NCBI GenBank assembly: GCA_964481145.1
Contig: CAYZTA010000033.1
Coordinates: 1-64,000, forward strand
Reading direction: 5' to 3'
Length of the DNA stretch: 64,000 bases
Origin: Sandaracinus sp964481145
GTDB lineage: Bacteria; Myxococcota_A; Polyangia; Polyangiales; Sandaracinaceae
Shown here: positions 8,214 through 15,606 of the stretch, one piece after another
How positions within the stretch are numbered: position 1 is the stretch's first letter
Layout of the letters: each line of letters opens with the position of its first letter
Notes under the pieces: generated by a model
Database searches by the model: none
Told to the model about the DNA's origin: nothing
The model's input: only the letters and a program-made list of their open reading frames with translations
Translations under genes and position numbers: made by a program

Positions 8214-8693
8214 GTGATCTATGCGATGGTGGCTGGGTCAGTCGTCCACAACCTCATCGCCTCGAACGTGCTCGTCGCGTTGGGCTCGGTCCTGCGCGGT
8301 AAGCCGTGCCGCGCCTTCAACTCCGACATGCTGGTGCGCATCCGCCGATGCCGATGGCACACGTTTCTATTATCCCGACGCGACGGTGGTGTGCCGATCG
8401 AACCCTGCAACCGAGTCGTACAAAGACGAGCCCATCATCATCGTCGAGGTGCTTTTCGTTCGCACGCGCCGCACTGACGAGGACGAGAAACGTCGCGCAT
8501 ACTTCAACATTCCCAGCCTCGCGACCTTGGTGCACTTCGAGCAAGAGAGCCGCGCTGCGATCGTGTACCCGTCGAGGGCACCGGCTCGATCTCGCTCCCT
8601 GCGATCGGAGTTTCGCTTTCGCTGGATGACGTGTATGGCCGACGTACACTGAGGCCCTCGTGGGGTATCACCGTTGGACTTCACGGGGCTTGA
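8214..8693 (+). pseudogene. Uma2-family (DUF820) endonuclease pseudogene, two frame breaks
   Basis: Three frames together give a Uma2-like protein. Frame 1 (from 8214) reads ASNVLVALGSVLRGKPCRAF, then NSDMLVRIRR. After one apparent extra base near 8349, frame 2 reads DGTRFYYPDATVVCRSNPAT, DEPIIIVEVL, TRRTDEDEKRRAYFNIPSLA. After about 8570, frame 3 reads ISLPAIGVSLSLDDVYGRRT and stops at 8693. Uma2 proteins are PD-(D/E)XK nucleases with unknown cellular role. The N-terminal start, about twenty residues before the last block and the reading frame are lost, so the gene is broken. Sequencing error could explain the first shift but not the missing segment. Confidence 0.75.
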
Positions 8694-8734
8694 TGCTCGT
8701 TGATCCTCGGCGTTCGTTCGGCCTCGTTCCGACG

Positions 8735-8771
8735 CGAGCTCTCTTCAGGCTTCAATTCAAATGTCCTATCC
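8735..8771. repeat. Dispersed repeat, copy B (contiguous)
   Basis: This stretch joins without a gap the two blocks found at 131-152 and 200-215. It lies between the Uma2 pseudogene and the biotin-carrier gene and overlaps the stop codon of the latter, just as copy A overlaps the stop of the FeeM-like gene. Confidence 0.6.
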
Positions 8772-9269
8772 AAACGTCACCAAGAGCGCGCGGCCTTCGA
8801 CGCTCGCGCCTTCGGTCACATGCACTTCCTGAACTGTGGCGGCGGCGGTGGCGCGGAGCTCGTTCTCCATCTTCATCGCCTCCACCACGACCACTGGCTG
8901 CCCCGCGTGCACACTATCCCCAGCCGCGCAGAGCACCCGAACGACCCGTCCGGGCATCGGCGCCCGAAGCTCTTTGGCGCTCGCCCCCGACCGCTTTCCC
9001 GAGCGAGCACGTTCGGCACGCATCCTCTCACTCAAAACTTGCGCGACGGTTCGCGCATCGTGGGCCGCCAACGAAAGCTCGTCATCCGCGCCGAGAGCCA
9101 CCATCACGTCGTGTACACGCGATCCGATTTTCAGGCTCACCCCGCCGGGGACGGGCCGAATTTCGGCGTCGATGGGCGTGCCATCGAGCGTCACCGAGAT
9201 CGCTCCACTTGGGGCGATCATCACGTCCACCTCACGCTCGCGACCTTCGATCGTGACCCGGTACCTCAT
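8766..9269 (-). CDS. Biotin carboxyl carrier protein (acyl-CoA carboxylase type)
   Basis: A 167-residue protein ending in a biotinyl domain with the canonical EAMKMEN motif, whose second Met-flanked Lys is the biotinylation site. It follows APMPGRVVRVLCAAGDSV, the typical first half of the domain. The N-terminal half resembles the pre-biotinyl region of propionyl- or methylcrotonyl-CoA carboxylase alpha subunits. It would carry carboxyl-biotin between biotin carboxylase and carboxyltransferase subunits. The ATG at 9269 gives a clean MRYRVTIEGRERE start; a TTG at 9299 is less likely. No carboxylase subunit is adjacent, so partners must be encoded elsewhere. It is divergent from the flavodoxin gene. 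Confidence 0.85.
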   Translation of the reverse strand: MRYRVTIEGREREVDVMIAPSGAISVTLDGTPIDAEIRPVPGGVSLKIGSRVHDVMVALGADDELSLAAHDARTVAQVLSERMRAERARSGKRSGASAKELRAPMPGRVVRVLCAAGDSVHAGQPVVVVEAMKMENELRATAAATVQEVHVTEGASVEGRALLVTFG

Positions 9270-9383
9270 GCGGATGCGGACCCTAAATGCGCGGAGCAAA
9301 GTTGTCGACCCTCGCGCGGCTCGTGATGGCGATCACAGGCAAGACTTGGCACGGGCCCGCGGCTCCCCCACCATCGCCCGACT

Positions 9384-9830
9384 GTGGATATTCTCCTGAT
9401 CGTCGGAAGTGAGTCGGGCAACGCCGAAATGGTTGGCGATTGTGTCAAAGACGCCCTCGAAAACTTGGATCACCAGGTCGAGCTATTTCGTGAAGGCGGG
9501 CTCTCGAACATCGATTTCTCCAAACGCAAGCTGGTGCTGCTCGTGAGCTCGAGCACCGGAATTGGAGATATTCCGCAAAATATCGAGCCGCTCTACCAGG
9601 ACCTCTCCACCGAACGTCCAGACCTCTCCCATATCCACTACGGTCTCGTGGGTTTGGGAGACCGAAACTACAAGGAGAGCTTCTTGGGCGGCCCCAAGAA
9701 GTGGGATGCGCTCCTGACCGAGTTGGGCGCCAAACGCCTCGGCGATCGTCTCGAGCTCGATGCCACCGATCATCCCTGTCCCGACGAAGATGCCGTCGTA
9801 TGGGTTCGGGAATGGATCAAGACCGTGTAA
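9384..9830 (+). CDS. Flavodoxin-domain protein
   Basis: A 148-residue single-domain flavodoxin. The N-terminal strand and phosphate loop read ILLIVGSESGNAEMVG, where flavodoxins have a T/S-x-T-G-x-T type FMN-phosphate loop. Later elements SSSTGIGDIPQN and YGLVGLGDRNY match the two flavin-ring loops. It would act as a soluble one-electron carrier or as a stand-alone FMN domain of the MioC type. Translation appears to begin at a GTG (9384) with no strong ribosome-binding site. The next gene follows after 42 bases on the same strand. Confidence 0.85.
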   Translation: MDILLIVGSESGNAEMVGDCVKDALENLDHQVELFREGGLSNIDFSKRKLVLLVSSSTGIGDIPQNIEPLYQDLSTERPDLSHIHYGLVGLGDRNYKESFLGGPKKWDALLTELGAKRLGDRLELDATDHPCPDEDAVVWVREWIKTV

Positions 9831-9872
9831 GGAATAGCCTTGAGGGACGCATCCGTTCGCCGTCTATCGATT

Positions 9873-10361
9873 ATGAATACTGCCCAACTCCCCCTTCGTC
9901 TTCTCGCGACCGCCTTGCTCGTCAGTCTTCTGAACGCATGTGCAGCACGCATGATCCCCAATACCGACGTCGAAGACAACTCGGACAACCGGCGGGTCGT
10001 GGAATTCGTCGAGCAATACCGACATGCGATGGAAGCCCGGAATGCCGCTCAGATCCTGCGCCTCGTGTCGGAAGACTACTACGACGACAACGGAACGCCG
10101 TCGACGGCTGACGACATCGATTACAGCATGTTGCAAGAGCGACTCGGCGCGCTCGACGAAGAGCTCGTCGAAGTGCACTACGAGATGCGCTACCGACGTG
10201 TGGTTTTCCGCGATGATCGCGTGCTCGTCGACTTCACGTACACCGGTCGCTTCAAGGTCCGCGCCCCCGATGGCGATCGATGGGCGAGACGCCTCGCGGA
10301 CAATCGCCTCGAACTGGTTCGCGATGGAGACGATGGTTTCCGAATCATCAGCGGGCTGTGA
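9873..10361 (+). CDS. Small lipoprotein, possible NTF2/SnoaL-like fold
   Basis: A 162-residue protein starting at ATG 9873 with a lipoprotein signal (LLATALLVSLLNAC). The mature part holds VVEFVEQYRHAMEARNAAQI followed by alternating charged strands (VVFRDDRVLVDFTYTGRFKV), a helix-then-sheet pattern like NTF2/SnoaL-type proteins. No catalytic residues can be named. An in-frame TTG at 9840 exists, but it would put ten extra residues before the signal. The family call is tentative. Confidence 0.65.
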   Translation: MNTAQLPLRLLATALLVSLLNACAARMIPNTDVEDNSDNRRVVEFVEQYRHAMEARNAAQILRLVSEDYYDDNGTPSTADDIDYSMLQERLGALDEELVEVHYEMRYRRVVFRDDRVLVDFTYTGRFKVRAPDGDRWARRLADNRLELVRDGDDGFRIISGL

Positions 10362-10404
10362 ACCTGCCGAGGAGCATCAAAATCATCGAATGATTGCAAT
10401 CTCG

Positions 10405-10434
10405 TTGTGGGCACGCAGCCAGCCCAGGTAGGAT
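10405..10434 (+). promoter_or_regulatory. Candidate sigma-70 promoter for the MshEN-REC gene
   Basis: TTGTGG at 10405-10410 and TAGGAT at 10429-10434 are separated by 18 bases and end 15 bases before the ATG at 10450. The match to consensus is partial and the leader would be very short, so this is only a candidate. Confidence 0.3.
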
Positions 10435-10449
10435 CTGTCCCGCGGGCGC

Positions 10450-11808
10450 ATGTCGGGCGGCGACGAGAAAAAGAAGCTCGGGAAAATCCTTCTCCGGCAG
10501 AGGCTGGTGACGCCTCTCGAGCTGGATGATTTGCTCGAAGACCAGCGATCACAGCCCGGTCATCGGCTCGCGACCACTGCGATGCGCGTCGGAATGGTGA
10601 AGGAGATCGATCTCCTCGGCGCGCTCAGTGAACAGCACGAAATCCCAGGGCTGGATCTCTCGGAGATCATCATCCCCACGGCGAATCTGCGCCTCATCCC
10701 GGTCGATGTGGCCAAGCAATATCTGCTTCTCCCCGTCGAAGTGAAGGAGCACGAAATTCTCCTCGCCATGGCCGACCCAGGAGATCGTCGGATCATCGAG
10801 GAGATCGAGTTCGTCACGGGCCGCGCGGTCCGGCCTCACGTGTCGCTCCACGGCCATCTCAAGCGGGTGCTCGAAACGGCCTACGAGCTCTTGGAGCGTG
10901 GCGAATCTCACTACATCGGCCCCAACGTTCCGGCGGAATCACTCGAGCTCTTGGGGTTGCGGGTGCAATCTCAACACCCCTCGGTGTCCGAAGAAAAAGA
11001 AATCAGTGTGGAATCGACCCCGCGTCGTTCCGAACGTCCCAGCGACACACGCAAAATCCTCATCGTCGATGACGAAGACGATATTCGCCGCATGCTCCGG
11101 CGCGTTCTTCAAGAACGTGGATATCAAATCTTCGAAGCAGCCAATGGTACGGACGCGCTGCGACTCTTACGAGAGCACAGTCCCGATTTGATTCTCCTCG
11201 ACGCGATGCTGCCGGATATCCACGGGCTCGATGTGTGCCGCCGGATCAAGACGAGCAAAGCGTTCGGACATGTCCCCATCATCATGCTGAGCGCGATCTA
11301 CCGCGGGTGGCGGTTCGCAGAGGATCTGCGGGAGTCCTACGGTGTCCCCGTGTTTCTTGAAAAACCTTTCAAAATCTCCGAAGTCACCCGGCTCATCGAG
11401 CACACCCTCGCAGGGCATGCGGAGCTTCGAGAAGAAGATGAAGAGCTCTCGCCCTCGGCATCTGCAGCGCTTACATCCGGTATCGATGCCTACAAAGCCG
11501 GAAATATCGACCAAGCCATCACACACCTCAAACGTGGTGTAGGAGTCGATGGTCTCTCGTTCCGTCTCCACTACCACCTCGGTTTGCTGTACGGTCGACG
11601 GGACAATCTCTTTGATGCAATCCACGAGATGGAAACCGCGGTGAATCTCGCACCGCGCAACTTCGCAGCCTTAAAAAACTTGGCCGTGCTTTATCAACGT
11701 GCGGGTTTCAAGCACCGCGCGATCGAGATCTGGGAGCGAGCCATTGGCAATGCGCCCGATGAAGAAACCAAAGGTGGCATCAAAGAATTGCTCGTGAGTT
11801 TGCTCTGA
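10450..11808 (+). CDS. MshEN/GspE-N domain response regulator with TPR tail
   Basis: A 452-residue regulator with three parts. Residues 1-150 resemble the GspE N-terminal (MshEN) domain (KKLGKILLRQRLVTPLELDD, DLLGALSEQHEIPGLDLSE), which in some proteins binds c-di-GMP. The first R-L-G box is KLG and its later Gly is replaced, so binding is uncertain. Residues about 200-320 are a receiver domain with the acidic pocket VDDEDD, phosphoacceptor Asp in LILLDAMLP and the conserved Lys in EKPFK. The C-terminus has about three TPR units (LHYHLGLLYGRRDNLFDAIH). There is no DNA-binding or output enzyme domain, so it likely acts through protein contacts. No histidine kinase is adjacent. Confidence 0.8.
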   Translation: MSGGDEKKKLGKILLRQRLVTPLELDDLLEDQRSQPGHRLATTAMRVGMVKEIDLLGALSEQHEIPGLDLSEIIIPTANLRLIPVDVAKQYLLLPVEVKEHEILLAMADPGDRRIIEEIEFVTGRAVRPHVSLHGHLKRVLETAYELLERGESHYIGPNVPAESLELLGLRVQSQHPSVSEEKEISVESTPRRSERPSDTRKILIVDDEDDIRRMLRRVLQERGYQIFEAANGTDALRLLREHSPDLILLDAMLPDIHGLDVCRRIKTSKAFGHVPIIMLSAIYRGWRFAEDLRESYGVPVFLEKPFKISEVTRLIEHTLAGHAELREEDEELSPSASAALTSGIDAYKAGNIDQAITHLKRGVGVDGLSFRLHYHLGLLYGRRDNLFDAIHEMETAVNLAPRNFAALKNLAVLYQRAGFKHRAIEIWERAIGNAPDEETKGGIKELLVSLL

Positions 11809-11925
11809 TGGTTCTCCTGCCTTCGATCTACGACATAAAATCTGTTTTCTGCCCTCACGCCTGTTTGTCTACGTCGAGATGAGCCGACAACGTGCCCAAC
11901 CTCGAAATAGTTGGAGCGCCCACGG

Positions 11926-13671
11926 ATGAAGTTCCTCTGCCCTAGCTGCAAAGCGAAGTATCAGATCGCCGACGAAAAGGTCGCCGGTCGCACGCTCAAG
12001 ATGGACTGCCGTCGATGCGGCCACGCCATCATGTTGCGTGGTGATCAGCCCGCATCCGACGAGAACAGAGCCACCAAGCCACCGGCTGTGGTGGCCCCCG
12101 CACGGCCGGCCCCTCGACCGGTGGCGACCGGAAGGCTCCCGGTTCCAGGTCAGGCAGGGCCGCCGCGACGGCCCGCCGCACCGCCATCCTCGGCTTCGAA
12201 GCCCGGAACACTCGCGCGCTCGGCGCTTTCTGCAGATTTCCGGCGCAGCGCTGGCGCGCCGCCGCCCATCGCTCCCGAGACACGAACCACCGCGCTCGAC
12301 CAATGGCACATCGCCATTCACGACGTGCCCGTCGGCCCGATCAAGAGAGAAGAAATCAGCCGAAAGATCGCGACTGGGGCCGTCCATGGAGACTCTCTCG
12401 CATGGCGAGAGGGCTTCGATGATTGGCGTCCGCTCCGGGATATTCCAGAGCTCGCTGCTCTGCTGCGAAAAAACGAGCCGATCCAGAGCAGCGAGCGCCC
12501 AGCGACGCGCTCCAGCGCAGGTCGGCCGGCTCCTCCGCCCTCCCGGGTTCGCGAGCCTGGCGTGGGCGCCTCACGGCCTGGCATGGCACGTCCAACCGGA
12601 GTGCCAGCTCCGGCTGCCGCATCACGTACCGGAGCCCCTGGTGGGCGGTCGAACGTGGTCGCGATCGGAGGGCGGCTCGGGGCAGCGGCTGCCCCTGCCC
12701 TCGAAGAGGCGATCGGCGAAGACGCAAATGAGGAGCTCGATGGAGATCCCACGCGTGTCGCGAGCATGTTCGATCTCCCCTTCGAAGAACCCCCCATTGC
12801 GACTCAAGCCTCGGCGACCAGTAAACTATCCGAGAAATCGGCAGACTACGGGCTGCCGAGCGAGATCCCGGCCCCCCCTTCGGTCGTCCCTGTCACAGCG
12901 AGCGCACCGAGGAGCGAAGCACCCAAAAAAGAATCTGCACGTCGCGGGTTGCCCGTCGGAGCGTGGATCGGCATCGCTGGTGCGGCTTCGTTCGGCGTCG
13001 CGATGGCGGTGATGATCGCGCCGCGTCTCCTCGGGCCGGTCGAAACAGTCGCTCCCACCGTGGCGACCACACCGGCCACCGCCCCGACAGGACCGCGCGA
13101 AGCCACCGTCGAAACGGTCGTGCCAACGCCAGTCGAAGCACCACCCGTCGCAGCGCCTGCAGCCACGGCTGAACCCGCACCAGAAGCAGAACGAACTGCA
13201 CGCACGCCGACCAAACGCTCGACCGCGAGTTCCGCAGAGAGCACGCCGAGCGTCGGGGCCGCTGCAAGCACAAAACAGACAGACCCTGCATTCGCTCGAT
13301 TCGCCGATGAAGGACGCTCGACGTTGGCACCGATCGCGCAGCGCTCGCAATCCACCGACAGCCAGCGTGGCACGGGTTCGGGCGAGGGACTCAATGCGGA
13401 TCAGATCCGCACGGTCGTCGCCCGTGAACAACGAGGGTTACAAGCCTGTTGGGAGGTCGCGATCCGCGGATTACGAACCGTCCCCACGACGCGCATGGAC
13501 GTCGACGTGACGATTGGTCAGTCAGGTTCGGTCACGCAAGCCACGGCGCGTGGAGTGAGCGTCGGCAACCTGTCGGACTGTCTCGAGCGAAACGTTCGCC
13601 GTTGGCGTTTCCCCGCTTCGGGCGATACGAGCCGAACGAGCTTTCCAGTCGTGTTCCAAGGGACATCGTAA
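11926..13671 (+). CDS. GltJ/AgmX-like zinc-ribbon, GYF, transmembrane, TonB-type C-terminal protein
   Basis: A 581-residue protein starting with a zinc ribbon (CPSCKAKYQIADEKV then DCRRCG). A GYF_2-like domain follows at about residues 125-175 (HIAIHDVPVGPIKREEISRK, WREGFDDWRP), then a Pro/Ala-rich linker, one membrane helix near 345-365 and a periplasmic AgmX/TonB-type C-terminal domain (LQACWEVAIRG, DCLERNVRRWRFP). This is the architecture of GltJ/AgmX, the inner-membrane component of the Myxococcus gliding apparatus, although many paralogues with this layout exist. The ATG at 11926 with GGAG 9 bases upstream was chosen over a TTG at 11911. No other glt gene is nearby, so gliding is not demonstrated. 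Confidence 0.8.
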   Translation: MKFLCPSCKAKYQIADEKVAGRTLKMDCRRCGHAIMLRGDQPASDENRATKPPAVVAPARPAPRPVATGRLPVPGQAGPPRRPAAPPSSASKPGTLARSALSADFRRSAGAPPPIAPETRTTALDQWHIAIHDVPVGPIKREEISRKIATGAVHGDSLAWREGFDDWRPLRDIPELAALLRKNEPIQSSERPATRSSAGRPAPPPSRVREPGVGASRPGMARPTGVPAPAAASRTGAPGGRSNVVAIGGRLGAAAAPALEEAIGEDANEELDGDPTRVASMFDLPFEEPPIATQASATSKLSEKSADYGLPSEIPAPPSVVPVTASAPRSEAPKKESARRGLPVGAWIGIAGAASFGVAMAVMIAPRLLGPVETVAPTVATTPATAPTGPREATVETVVPTPVEAPPVAAPAATAEPAPEAERTARTPTKRSTASSAESTPSVGAAASTKQTDPAFARFADEGRSTLAPIAQRSQSTDSQRGTGSGEGLNADQIRTVVAREQRGLQACWEVAIRGLRTVPTTRMDVDVTIGQSGSVTQATARGVSVGNLSDCLERNVRRWRFPASGDTSRTSFPVVFQGTS

Positions 13672-13690
13672 TCCCCGCTCATCGGGGGAT
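13671..13690. terminator. Hairpin between convergent genes
   Basis: ATCCCC (13671-13676) and GGGGAT (13685-13690) form a 6-bp stem between the convergent AgmX-like and apbE genes and overlap both stop-codon regions. There is no T-run, so efficiency is uncertain. Confidence 0.35.
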
Positions 13691-14773
13691 GCGATCTTCG
13701 TCGTCGAGCTCGGCGCGCAAGTGAAGATGATCGCGCGTGCCGGGCGTCGTCCACAAACGAAAATCCGAATCGATGATCACGGCCTCGACGCGTTCGGGCA
13801 TGCGAGAGAGCATCTCCAAACAGCGCTCAGCACCGAGCACGAAGCAGCCGGTGTCGAGGCCATCGGCGAGCAACCCTGTCGGCGCGAGGATCGTAACCGA
13901 CATGGAGCGCGTCGATGGCAGGCCGGTCGAGAGATCGATGATGTGATGCCAACGGCTGCCATCTTCGGCGGTGAAAGCGTGTTCGTAGTCGCCCGAGGTC
14001 GCGATGGACGCGTCGGTGATTTCGACGAAGCCGATATAGTCCGAGCGGCGCGGATGCTGGATGCCCACCCGCCATCCACGATCGCCGCGTCGGCCGTGCA
14101 CGAGCACCTGTCCGCCGCCGAAGATCATGAAATCGGAGAAGCCGTGCTCAAGCACGATCGCGCCCGCGCGATCGACCGCCCAACCCTTGGCAATGCCGCC
14201 GAGGCCTATCGCCATCCCCTGACGACGCAAAAACACCGTGCTCGCGTCTTCATCGACGATGACATCGCGATAATTCACGAGCGGTAGCCGGGCACGGACG
14301 GCATCCATGTTCGGCGCGCGCGCGGGCCCTGGTTGGAACAGATAAAAATCGCGAAGCGCAGCCCAGGTGATGTCGTATGCGCCATCGGTCCATTCCGCGA
14401 TTTGGAGCGACTCGCGAACATTCGTCATCGTGTCATGCCCCACCCGAACAGGCGTGTGTCCAGCCGCCGCATTGATCGCGGAGACTTCGCTGCTGGGACG
14501 CCATTCGGAGAGCACCTGCTCGAGGCGCTCGACTTCGGCGAAGGCGGCATCGATCGCAGCACGTGCGCGCGCTTCGTCATCGCCCACGATCGTGATCTGA
14601 TACACGGTGCTCATGATGGAGCGGTCGCCACGCACGAGAGGGATTTCGGATGCGGGTGCGGGAGTCACATGCTCCACACGTCGAGGCTCGCGTCTTTGGG
14701 AGTCGTCTTCGCGTCCGCCACAGCTGACGATCGGAAGCAAAAGGCAGATTCCGATGAGAACGCCGCGATGCAT
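13679..14773 (-). CDS. apbE: FAD:protein FMN transferase, lipoprotein ApbE
   Basis: A 364-residue ApbE-family protein that moves FMN from FAD onto a Thr/Ser of target flavoproteins (for example NqrB/RnfG-type subunits) in the periplasm. It begins with a lipoprotein signal (LLLPIVSC). Family motifs are IMSTVYQITIVGD, EVSAINAAAG, GLGGIAKGWAVDRA, FMIFGGGQVLV, SIATSGDYEH, HHIIDLSTGLP and ADGLDTGCFVLG, covering the usual Mg/FAD-binding residues. The length is normal. It is convergent with the AgmX-like gene and divergent from the DUF4159 gene. No Nqr/Rnf target is encoded in the window. Confidence 0.93.
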   Translation of the reverse strand: MHRGVLIGICLLLPIVSCGGREDDSQRREPRRVEHVTPAPASEIPLVRGDRSIMSTVYQITIVGDDEARARAAIDAAFAEVERLEQVLSEWRPSSEVSAINAAAGHTPVRVGHDTMTNVRESLQIAEWTDGAYDITWAALRDFYLFQPGPARAPNMDAVRARLPLVNYRDVIVDEDASTVFLRRQGMAIGLGGIAKGWAVDRAGAIVLEHGFSDFMIFGGGQVLVHGRRGDRGWRVGIQHPRRSDYIGFVEITDASIATSGDYEHAFTAEDGSRWHHIIDLSTGLPSTRSMSVTILAPTGLLADGLDTGCFVLGAERCLEMLSRMPERVEAVIIDSDFRLWTTPGTRDHLHLRAELDDEDRIPR

Positions 14774-14811
14774 GAGGCGTGTTATACGATCGGCCCGGCG
14801 TCCTGACGAAT

Positions 14812-15606
14812 ATGAAGTACTCGAACAAGGTCATGCGAGATTCCGCCATCACGAGGAGTGCGCTCACGCTTTCGGTCGCGCTCGTCGTGGCTGCGCTCGC
14901 ACCGCGTGGTGTGAGCGCGCTCGGAGACTCGTCACTCCTCGATGTCCGAACGATCGACTACACGGGTGGCAATCCGCATCCCCGCGAAAGCGCGCCGCGT
15001 CGCCTCGCCTGGGAAGTCCGCAAGCGGACCAGCATCGAGACGAGGCTCGAACCTACGCGAGTGCGCCTCGATGATCCGTCGATCTTCGAAACTCCTTTTC
15101 TTTATTGGTCTGGAGACGCAGCGTTCGATCCGCTCTCGGAGACGGAAATCGCTGGGTTGAGGCGCTTTTTGGGGTTCGGCGGATTCATTCTTGCCGATGA
15201 TGCCGCGCTGGAAGAGGGCGGCTTCGACGCATCGCTCCGGCGCGAGCTCGCCCGTGCGATGCCGAGCGCTCCGCTCTCACGCATCCACAACGGACACACG
15301 ATCTACCGCTCGTTTTATCTTCTCAGCCGACCCGAGGGACGCATCGCAGGCCCGGATCATCTCGAAGGGATCACCTTGGGAGATCGCGTCGCGCTCGTGT
15401 ATTCACGTCACGATCTCGGCGGCGCGTGGGCACGAGACAACCTCGGGACATACGAGCACTCGGTCACCCCCGGCGGAGAGGCCCAGCGCGAGCGCGCGAT
15501 ACGCCTCGGCGTCAACATCATCATGTACGCGCTCTGCCTCGACTACAAAGATGATCAAGTCCACGCGCCGTTCATCATGCGACGACGCGGAGCTGCGATT
15601 CCGTGA
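14812..15606 (+). CDS. Exported DUF4159 protein
   Basis: A 264-residue protein with a signal sequence (ALTLSVALVVAALAPRGVSA) followed by a DUF4159-type domain of GATase-like fold: RLAWEVRKRTSIET, FLYWSGDAAFDPLSETEIAG, LRRFLGFGGFILADDA and RLGVNIIMYALCLDYKDDQ. The ATG at 14812 is used; the next Met (14827) is also possible. Its TGA overlaps the GTG of the next gene (GTGA), so the two are coupled. In many bacteria DUF4159 genes cluster with MoxR ATPases, DUF58 proteins and VWA membrane proteins; only the VWA-like partner is here. The biochemical role is unknown. Confidence 0.8.
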   Translation: MKYSNKVMRDSAITRSALTLSVALVVAALAPRGVSALGDSSLLDVRTIDYTGGNPHPRESAPRRLAWEVRKRTSIETRLEPTRVRLDDPSIFETPFLYWSGDAAFDPLSETEIAGLRRFLGFGGFILADDAALEEGGFDASLRRELARAMPSAPLSRIHNGHTIYRSFYLLSRPEGRIAGPDHLEGITLGDRVALVYSRHDLGGAWARDNLGTYEHSVTPGGEAQRERAIRLGVNIIMYALCLDYKDDQVHAPFIMRRRGAAIP

